Source: Oscillospiraceae bacterium | Lineage (GTDB): Bacteria; Bacillota; Clostridia; Oscillospirales; Ruminococcaceae | DNA: 7,348 nt | Assembly: GCA_030527085.1 (NCBI GenBank) | Contig: JAUNBN010000062.1 | Coordinates: 1 to 7,348, forward strand | Direction: 5' to 3' | In this document: positions 1-4,930 of the stretch, piece by piece | Numbering within the stretch: the stretch's first letter is position 1 | How the letters are laid out: every line of letters begins with the position of its first letter | Notes under the pieces: generated by a model | What the model was told of the DNA's origin: nothing | What the model saw: the letters and a program-made list of their open reading frames with translations, nothing else | Databases searched by the model: none | Position numbers and translations under genes: made by a program

Positions 1-22
1 ATTGAGAAGCTTATGTTGCCTA

Positions 23-1882
23 TCAAAAGCTCATGTCCTCCAGCCTCGCGAGAATGCAGTTGAGCAGGGCATCGACGCAGCTCTCCTCGCTCAGGGTGTC
101 CGTGTCGAGCGTGAGCTCGGGGCTCTCCGGCGGCTCGTAAGGCGAGCTTAAGCCCGTGAAGCTTTCTATCTCGCCCGCCAGAGCTTTTTTGTAAAGCCCC
201 TTAGGGTCGCGGCTGATGCAGCTTTCCAGCGATGCCTTGACATAGACCTCAAGGAAGCTTTCGCCCGAAGCGCGCCTTGCCAACTCGCGGCTTTCGGCAA
301 AGGGGGAAATAAGCGTTGTGAGCACCACAGCGCCCGCGTCGCAGAAAAGTGCGGCTGTCTGCGCGGCGCGGAGCACGTTCTCGCGGCGATCCTCAGCGCT
401 GAAGCCGAGGTCGCTGTTGAGGCCGCAGCGCAGCTTGTCGCCGTCGAGCAGATAGGTGAAAACGCCCTGCGAAAGCAGCCTGCGCTCAGTCTCCTGAGCT
501 ATAGTGGTCTTGCCCGAGCCGGAAAGTCCGGTAAGCCAGACCACCAGCCCTCGCCTGCCCGTCATAGCGGCGCGCTCCGAGGCCGTCAGCGCGTCCGAGG
601 ACCAGCGTATGTTGCGCAGGTTGTAATCGAAATCGGGCAGCAGCTGAGTTATAACGCCGCCTCCGGCTATCTCATAGCCGTCTACGATAACAAAGCGGCT
701 TGTAGCCTCAACGCCGCCCGCGAGGTCGAAGGCTATGGGGCGCTCGAGTTTCAGAACGCACTCGGCAACCTCGTTGCGCTCGCAGACGCGCCTTTCGCAG
801 AAATCGAGACTGGAAGCATTAATTATTTTTGAGATGCTCTCAAGCCGCATTTCCGTTTTGGCGGCGGCGCATTTTAAAAGGTATTTCTTCTCCGGCGAAA
901 AGGACTCGCGCCCCAGCCAGAAAACATTTGCCCTGAGCTTTACTCCCGCACTCGGCGGGCTCTCGCCCTCAAGACAGGCAATCTCCCCGCGGCGCACAAA
1001 GAGCTCCTCGCTCATTGTGAAGCCCGCGGCCTTTCCCGGCCCGAAGGAGGCCGGAACGGGAGCCGAGAACTCCTCCAGCGTCTTGACTACGGTTTTTTTC
1101 CCCGAGGGATAGAATACGATTCTGTCTCCCGCCCTGAGACGGCCGGATTCTACCGTTCCCGCAACGATGCGGCGGGTGTCTCCGCGCGCGGTGAACTTGT
1201 AAACGCCCTGAACGGGCAGCCTTAGCGGCAGGTTTTCGGGCGCGGCGGCGCAGGCGAAGCCGTCCAGCTGCTCTATGAGTGTAGGACCCTCGTACCAGGG
1301 CATGAGAGGCGAGCGGTTTACTATGTTGTCGCCCTCCATGCCGCTCACGGGGATAAAGGAGAGGGGTAAGACTCCTATCTTCTCCAAAAACGCGCCGAAC
1401 TCGGCCTTTACGCTCTCAAAAACGGCGCGCTTGCGGCCGACGGAGTCCATCTTGTTTATAAGCACCGAAACCTGAGAGACGCCGAGCATGGAGAGAAAGT
1501 AGCCGTGGCGGCGGGTGTTCTCCTCAACGCCGCGCGAGGCGTCTATTACCATAAGCGCGGCCTCGGCGCGCGAGGCCCCGGTCACCATGTTTTTGAGGAA
1601 CTCTATATGCCCCGGCGCGTCAATTATTATGTAGTTGCGCTTCTGCGTGCCGAAAAAGCAGCGCGCCGCGTCTATCGTTATGCCTTGAGCCTGCTCGTTC
1701 TTTAAAGCGTCGAGCAGAAAGGCGTATTCAAAGGGTTTTGAGTTGCGTCGGCAGTTCTCGCGGACCGCCTCGAGCTTGCCCTCGGGCAGCGCGCCCGCGT
1801 CGGCCAGCATACGGCCTATAACGGTCGATTTCCCGTGGTCTACATGCCCTACAGTAACTACGCTTAAAAGCTCTTTGTCCAT
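23..1882 (-). CDS. cysNC: Bifunctional sulfate adenylyltransferase subunit 1 / APS kinase (CysN-CysC fusion, NodQ-like)
   Basis: This protein would power APS formation by the CysD partner through GTP hydrolysis, then phosphorylate APS to PAPS in the cytoplasm. Residue numbers count a GTG codon one triplet before the ATG. The N-terminal half is an EF-Tu-like GTPase: G1 GHVDHGKST at 13-21, GITID at 68-72, DAPGH at 89-93, NKMD at 144-147, followed by beta-barrel domains to about residue 415. The C-terminal half is APS kinase: P-loop GLSGSGKTT at 453-461, DGD at 481-483, ISPF at 526-529, DPKGLYKKA at 560-568 and an FTG/PYE region near 577-583. About 620 residues is normal for CysN/C fusions. The start is either ATG at 1882, which overlaps the cysD stop as TGATG, or GTG at 1885; I prefer the ATG. 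No strong Shine-Dalgarno is visible, so translation is probably coupled to cysD. The family assignment is secure. Confidence 0.95.
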   Translation of the reverse strand: MDKELLSVVTVGHVDHGKSTVIGRMLADAGALPEGKLEAVRENCRRNSKPFEYAFLLDALKNEQAQGITIDAARCFFGTQKRNYIIIDAPGHIEFLKNMVTGASRAEAALMVIDASRGVEENTRRHGYFLSMLGVSQVSVLINKMDSVGRKRAVFESVKAEFGAFLEKIGVLPLSFIPVSGMEGDNIVNRSPLMPWYEGPTLIEQLDGFACAAAPENLPLRLPVQGVYKFTARGDTRRIVAGTVESGRLRAGDRIVFYPSGKKTVVKTLEEFSAPVPASFGPGKAAGFTMSEELFVRRGEIACLEGESPPSAGVKLRANVFWLGRESFSPEKKYLLKCAAAKTEMRLESISKIINASSLDFCERRVCERNEVAECVLKLERPIAFDLAGGVEATSRFVIVDGYEIAGGGVITQLLPDFDYNLRNIRWSSDALTASERAAMTGRRGLVVWLTGLSGSGKTTIAQETERRLLSQGVFTYLLDGDKLRCGLNSDLGFSAEDRRENVLRAAQTAALFCDAGAVVLTTLISPFAESRELARRASGESFLEVYVKASLESCISRDPKGLYKKALAGEIESFTGLSSPYEPPESPELTLDTDTLSEESCVDALLNCILARLEDMSF

Positions 1883-2763
1883 CACATATATCCGTTTCTT
1901 CTGAGCGTTTCAAGTCCGCCGCCGTCCTCGGCGTCCTGCGCGCGGCCGGAGCGCTCAGCGATATTGGAGAGTCTGCCCGTTCTCAGCTCCTCGATTATGT
2001 CGGAGGGGTTTTTGGAGTCTGAGGCTATCGGTCCCGTGCAGGGCGCGCAGCCGAGACTGCGGTAGCGCCTGCCGTCGCCTCGGTCGTAGTAGAGGCTTAC
2101 AGTAGGTATGTTCTCGCGCTCTATATATTCCCAGACATTCAGCTCAGTCCAATCCAAAAGGGGATGAATGCGAACGTGGGTTCCCGGGGCGAAATCGGTT
2201 TTAAACTGGTTCCAGAACTCGGGAGGCTGGTCGTCCAAATCCCAGTCGTTGTTAACGTCTCTCGGCGAGAAGTAGCGTTCCTTGGAGCGGCTGCCCTCCT
2301 CGTCCGCCCGCGCGCCGACTATAACGCCGGTGTAGGCCGCCGTGTTCGCGTCGCGCTCGTAGGCTCCTGTCTTTAGGTTCAGGCGGTAGCGCGGCCAGGA
2401 GCCGTCGAGGGTGTGGGTCAGGGCTTCTGTTTTTAAAAGGCGGCAGCACTCAACGCGGCCCACCGCGCCGTCGGGAAAGGTCTGCTTTTTATCGAGAGCC
2501 TCGCGGTTCTCGCCGTAGATCATATAAAGCCCCATCTCGCGCGCGAGGCGATCGCGGTACTCTATCATCTCGGGGATTTTGTAATGAGTGTCTATGTGGA
2601 CAAGGGGAAAGGGAACGTGCCCGTAAAAGGCCTTTCTTGCCAGCCAGAGCAGCACGGTCGAGTCCTTGCCTATGCTCCAGAGCATGCAGAGGTCCGAAAA
2701 GGCCGCGTAGGCCTCGCGCAGTATGTAGACGCTCTTGGATTCCAGCCTGTCGAGATGGTCCAT
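1882..2763 (-). CDS. cysD: Sulfate adenylyltransferase subunit 2 (ATP sulfurylase small subunit, CysD/NodP)
   Basis: CysD is the catalytic ATP-pyrophosphatase-type subunit that adenylates sulfate to APS with the CysN GTPase, in the cytoplasm. The 293-residue length is typical. Visible motifs are the PP-loop SIGKDST at 30-36, GARADEE at 150-156 with the following basic SKER, HPLLDWTELNVWEYI at 200-214, RSLGCAPCTGPI at 235-246, and the hallmark ERSGRAQD near the C-terminus at 270-277. All nucleotide-binding elements look intact. The ATG at 2763 is supported by an AGGAG six bases upstream. The gene starts 9 nt after the sulfotransferase stop, and its own TGA overlaps the cysNC ATG by one base, so the three genes form one transcription unit. 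In this setting its likely job is PAPS supply for sulfation, although a role in sulfur assimilation cannot be excluded from the window alone. Confidence 0.96.
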   Translation of the reverse strand: MDHLDRLESKSVYILREAYAAFSDLCMLWSIGKDSTVLLWLARKAFYGHVPFPLVHIDTHYKIPEMIEYRDRLAREMGLYMIYGENREALDKKQTFPDGAVGRVECCRLLKTEALTHTLDGSWPRYRLNLKTGAYERDANTAAYTGVIVGARADEEGSRSKERYFSPRDVNNDWDLDDQPPEFWNQFKTDFAPGTHVRIHPLLDWTELNVWEYIERENIPTVSLYYDRGDGRRYRSLGCAPCTGPIASDSKNPSDIIEELRTGRLSNIAERSGRAQDAEDGGGLETLRRNGYM

Positions 2764-2769
2764 AAATCG

Positions 2770-2774
2770 CTCCT
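2770..2774 (-). promoter_or_regulatory. Ribosome binding site of cysD
   Basis: The minus strand reads AGGAG followed by a 6-nt spacer and ATG. The first bases of the motif are also the end of the TAG stop codon of the upstream sulfotransferase gene (TAGGAG), so ribosomes ending on one gene are placed at the start of the next. This fixes the cysD start at 2763. Confidence 0.8.
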
Positions 2775-3882
2775 AGCCTATCATTTCGTAGCCGCAGCGC
2801 TCAAAGTAAAAGCCCAGCCTGGCGTTTATCTTCTTGCGAAGCCTGTCGGATACTTCGTGTTTATTCTTTTTGTAATCCTTTTGGCTATCCAAAAAGGCTT
2901 CAAAACGCGGCAGCGCGGCCTCAAAGCCCTCGAGCCGCAATTCCTCATAAATACGCTTAAGATGCGCCGCGGGTTCCTTAACAAAATCCTCGTAAGCAAA
3001 GCTTATGTAGCTGTGCTCCTTGAAATTGTCCTCCAGCTCGAAAAGCCTGCGATACATGCGCTCGAAGATATAAATTATCTTGTCCTCCATTTCCCCCTCA
3101 ACGTCCTCAAAGGGCAGGGGAGAGAGGCGCAGCTGCTCCATCTCCGAGACAAACATATGTATGGTGCTTTTAATCGTCAGGTAGGGGTCGCGGTATATAT
3201 TGACGAACTTAGCCTCGGGGCAGAGCTCCAAAAGGGTCTCGATATGTGCGGTGTTGTCCGGGCTTTTGAGCACGAGCTGTTTGCCAGCTTTTAAAAGCGT
3301 CAGCTTTTTCAGCACATAGGTATAGGCCCGCTTGACCTCAGCGCGCTGCTTTTCGCTCAAGTCCTCGAGAAAGGCGTAGGGAATATGCTTTTCAAAAACA
3401 CAGGGAAAGGCAGTCACATGTACTATGGAATAGGGGGTGAAGTTGGCGAGGGCGTAGGTTTCCTCCATGGGCAGGTCGAGCGAATATTTAACGCTGTCCA
3501 TCGGCCGCGCGTCCTTTAGCCCCGCTCCGACTGCGGAGCGCATCAGGGGTCCTAAGAGCAGGCAGTTTGAAAAGAGCATTGTTGAAACGGGGTCCGCCCA
3601 GCCGAACTGCTCGTCGCGGGTCAGGAGATTCTGCAAAAAGGTGGTGCCGGAGCGCCAGTGGCCCAGAATGAAAATGGGGTCTTTTTTGAGTTTTGTCTGC
3701 GCTATAGGCAAAGCGCAGGCCAGGTTTTCCAAAAGGGCAAAGGGGAAGAGCAGCAGCGAAAGAGCGCTTATCGCCGCAGCTTGTATGCGGCGGCCCTTTT
3801 CGACTTGCCAGCCGGCGCGGGCCAGCAGTCTCAGCCAGTTGTCGAATCTGGAGCCCAGCAGATTGTGAGAGAGATTGACCAT
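2773..3882 (-). CDS. PAPS-dependent sulfotransferase family protein
   Basis: This 369-residue protein should transfer a sulfuryl group from PAPS to an unidentified hydroxyl or amino acceptor. The 5'-phosphosulfate-binding loop is GHWRSGTT at 74-81, preceded by the beta strand PIFIL. Further family features are RPMD at 126-129, an acidic LPMEE at 137-141, LKSP at 205-208, and the 3'-phosphate-binding region YRDPYLTIKST at 230-240, with Arg231 and Ser239 as likely PAP ligands. This resembles the Sulfotransfer_3-type bacterial families. A hydrophobic segment at about 35-60 (AISALSLLLFPFALL) precedes the catalytic fold and suggests membrane association, so a lipid, sterol or lipid-linked glycan acceptor is plausible but unproven. 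It is first in an operon with cysD and cysNC, which would make its donor. The ATG at 3882 has only a weak GGAAAG eight bases upstream. The family is clear; the acceptor is unknown. Confidence 0.9.
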   Translation of the reverse strand: MVNLSHNLLGSRFDNWLRLLARAGWQVEKGRRIQAAAISALSLLLFPFALLENLACALPIAQTKLKKDPIFILGHWRSGTTFLQNLLTRDEQFGWADPVSTMLFSNCLLLGPLMRSAVGAGLKDARPMDSVKYSLDLPMEETYALANFTPYSIVHVTAFPCVFEKHIPYAFLEDLSEKQRAEVKRAYTYVLKKLTLLKAGKQLVLKSPDNTAHIETLLELCPEAKFVNIYRDPYLTIKSTIHMFVSEMEQLRLSPLPFEDVEGEMEDKIIYIFERMYRRLFELEDNFKEHSYISFAYEDFVKEPAAHLKRIYEELRLEGFEAALPRFEAFLDSQKDYKKNKHEVSDRLRKKINARLGFYFERCGYEMIG

Positions 3883-3931
3883 TGCGCCCGCTTTCCGAAC
3901 TTAGTGGTGTATTTATAGTAGAGCTTAAAGA

Positions 3932-3951
3932 TTAACTGATAATCAAGTTAA
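3932..3951. promoter_or_regulatory. Short dyad TTAACT-N8-AGTTAA upstream of the sulfotransferase gene
   Basis: There is a perfect 6-bp inverted repeat with an 8-bp spacer, about 50-70 bases before the sulfotransferase ATG. It is of the size and AT content of a transcription factor operator. If transcription starts near the TATAAA-like hexamer at 3912-3917, it would overlap the upstream promoter element; otherwise it lies in the leader. The regulator is unknown, and chance occurrence in AT-rich DNA is possible. Confidence 0.35.
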
Positions 3952-3958
3952 CAAAGAC

Positions 3959-3976
3959 GCGGCTGTGAAGCGCCGC
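3959..3976 (-). other. GC-rich leader hairpin GCGGC-N8-GCCGC
   Basis: A 5-bp perfect GC stem closes an 8-base loop. On the minus strand it is followed by GTCTTTGTT. It would sit in the 5' leader of the sulfation operon mRNA if the promoter at 4004-4033 is used. It could be a weak attenuator or an mRNA-stability element. The stem is short and the following U tract is interrupted, so a strong terminator is unlikely. Confidence 0.35.
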
Positions 3977-4003
3977 TCATAAGCCCTATAAAACGACTTA
4001 TAT

Positions 4004-4033
4004 ATTATGCAGAAAACCAGGGACAAAAATCAA
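4004..4033 (-). promoter_or_regulatory. Candidate promoter for the sulfotransferase-cysD-cysNC operon
   Basis: The minus strand has TTGATT (4033-4028), an 18-nt spacer and CATAAT (4009-4004). These differ from the vegetative consensus TTGACA and TATAAT by two bases and one base. It lies in the AT-rich gap, about 120 bases before the sulfotransferase ATG, which would leave a leader of roughly 110 nt. A second, weaker -10-like TATAAA is at 3912-3917, without a good -35. Transcription from the upstream operon may also contribute. Confidence 0.4.
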
Positions 4034-4096
4034 TACCGGGCGCGCGCTTTTTTGAAAAAAAGGCTCCGCGTTATTTTAAATCCCCTATAACAGAGA

Positions 4097-4127
4097 AGAA
4101 GCCCAGGCTCGGGTAACCTCGGCTTCT
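4097..4127. repeat. Imperfect hairpin AGAAGCC...GGCTTCT
   Basis: A 7-bp stem (4097-4103 with 4121-4127) continues, after one C/C mismatch, as a 3-bp stem (4105-4107 with 4117-4119) around a 9-base loop. On the minus strand it is followed by the moderately pyrimidine-rich TCTCTGTTATA, not a clean U tract. It might be a weak terminator for the prepilin transcript or part of a structured leader. Confidence 0.35.
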
Positions 4128-4174
4128 GTCTCCGACAAGGGATATAGATGAGAGGAATGATGAAAAAGACTGTT

Positions 4175-4216
4175 ACCGCAACGCCTTCCCTTAAGGGGAG
4201 GCTTCCTCCCTGCGGT
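4175..4216. repeat. Nested inverted repeat (possible terminator or dispersed palindromic repeat)
   Basis: An inner 8-bp hairpin, GCCTTCCC-TTAA-GGGGAGGC (4183-4202, one G-T wobble), is enclosed by a perfect 6-bp outer repeat, ACCGCA (4175-4180) and TGCGGT (4211-4216). On the minus strand the outer stem is followed after 7 nt by TTTTT (4167-4163), so it could end the prepilin transcript about 60-115 nt after the stop codon. The gap before the U tract is long for a classical terminator. The GC-rich palindrome resembles intergenic repeats that occur in many copies in gut Firmicutes; copy number cannot be judged here. Confidence 0.5.
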
Positions 4217-4278
4217 GAGTGAATAATAACACCCCAATCTTAAACTAACCTTAAAGCTGAGAAAAGAAGAACCGGAGA

Positions 4279-4893
4279 TTATTTATCATTCATAGCGGCG
4301 TCGTTTGAATAGCTGCCGCCTTTGGTGCAAACCAGGCCGTCGGCGTCAATATGGACTAAATAATCCTCATAGCCGAACTCGACCATAATGACCTCGCCTT
4401 TTGCGTTGTAAAGAATTATTATGCCGGGCTGTTTATAGCCCTCGTGATATTTGCTGACCTCCTGGCCACTTGTGGGCCTCTTGCTGTTTTCAAATTTGTA
4501 TCTTGCAGTGCTTTTGTCCTCGCTGTCCAGGTATTGGAGAACAAGCGTGGCTATGGCAACATCGACCTCCTGATCAGGCCTGAACACTTCGTTCCCTTTT
4601 TGTACTCTCTGAAGCATATTGGTGGAGACCCGGCCGCAGCTTCCAGAATCGTCAAATCCTGTTGGAAATTCATTTGCCCTCTCTACAAAATCATCGTGAT
4701 TGAGCCCGTACTGCTCCGAGACCGCGCTCTGCGCCGCCAGATAGACCAGACGCGCGTCGGCTATGTACTGCCTCTTCCTGGCCTCGTCTATCCATCCGGT
4801 CATAGAGGGGACAAGGATGGCCGCGAGTATCGACAGTACGACGAGCACCACTATTACCTCAACGAGTGTAAAGCCGCCCTTGCTTTTTTTCAT
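4279..4893 (-). CDS. Type IV prepilin-like protein (N-terminal methylation motif), pilin or pseudopilin
   Basis: This 204-residue protein has a classical class III signal. A short basic leader (MKKSKGG) is followed by the prepilin peptidase site G7/F8, Glu at mature position +5 (E12) and a hydrophobic helix at about 8-29. Such subunits are cleaved by a prepilin peptidase and assembled in type IV pili or type II-like pseudopili; the helix anchors the protein in the membrane before assembly. The remaining soluble domain has two cysteines, C86 and C189, which could form a disulfide, and a beta-rich C-terminal part (GIIILYNAKGEVIMVEF near 157-173). I cannot assign it to ComG, GspG or PilA specifically. 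No assembly ATPase, platform protein or peptidase gene lies in the window. The ATG is supported by a ribosome binding site 5 nt upstream. It begins 37 nt after the CinA-SpoIID gene and is probably in the same operon. Confidence 0.85.
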   Translation of the reverse strand: MKKSKGGFTLVEVIVVLVVLSILAAILVPSMTGWIDEARKRQYIADARLVYLAAQSAVSEQYGLNHDDFVERANEFPTGFDDSGSCGRVSTNMLQRVQKGNEVFRPDQEVDVAIATLVLQYLDSEDKSTARYKFENSKRPTSGQEVSKYHEGYKQPGIIILYNAKGEVIMVEFGYEDYLVHIDADGLVCTKGGSYSNDAAMNDK

Positions 4894-4898
4894 TTGTT

Positions 4899-4904
4899 CC
4901 GCCT
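4899..4904 (-). promoter_or_regulatory. Ribosome binding site of the prepilin gene
   Basis: The minus strand reads AAGAAGGCGG, then AACAA, then ATG. AGGCGG is one base from AGGAGG at a 5-nt spacing, which supports the start at 4893 and hence the short leader before the prepilin cleavage site. Confidence 0.6.
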
Positions 4905-4930
4905 TCTTTCTTGTTGCTTCTTTAGCTTAT

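Larger units (their letters stand above)
3883..4278. other. Intergenic regulatory region between the prepilin gene and the sulfation operon
   Basis: I see no convincing gene in these 396 bases. The part from about 3900 to 4090 is more AT-rich than the flanking genes. From high to low coordinates it holds a nested inverted repeat, an imperfect hairpin, a T7 tract on the minus strand, a candidate sigma-70-type promoter, a GC-rich leader hairpin and a TTAACT/AGTTAA dyad. Each is listed separately. Because the genes on both sides are on the minus strand, the region must contain the end of one transcript, the start of another, or both. Confidence 0.7.

Noticed and set aside
2584..3294. Long plus-strand open frame of 236 codons
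   Set aside because: It is antisense to cysD and the sulfotransferase, both with intact family motifs. The frame has no recognisable domain and is explained by the GC-rich codon bias of the minus-strand genes.
3883..4030. S-box or T-box riboswitch controlling the sulfation operon
   Set aside because: The leader implied by the candidate promoter is only about 110 nt. I see no T-box sequence, no specifier-stem arrangement and no strong terminator.
4046..4062. Inverted repeat CTTTTTTG/AAAAAAAG as a terminator
   Set aside because: The stem would be almost purely A-T and would not give a stable terminator hairpin. Only its T7 side is noted, as part of the possible attenuator.
4157..4222. Small plus-strand open frame of 21 codons starting ATGATG
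   Set aside because: It overlaps the nested inverted repeat, has AGAGGA too close to the start codon to act as a normal ribosome binding site, and encodes no recognisable peptide. It is most likely accidental.
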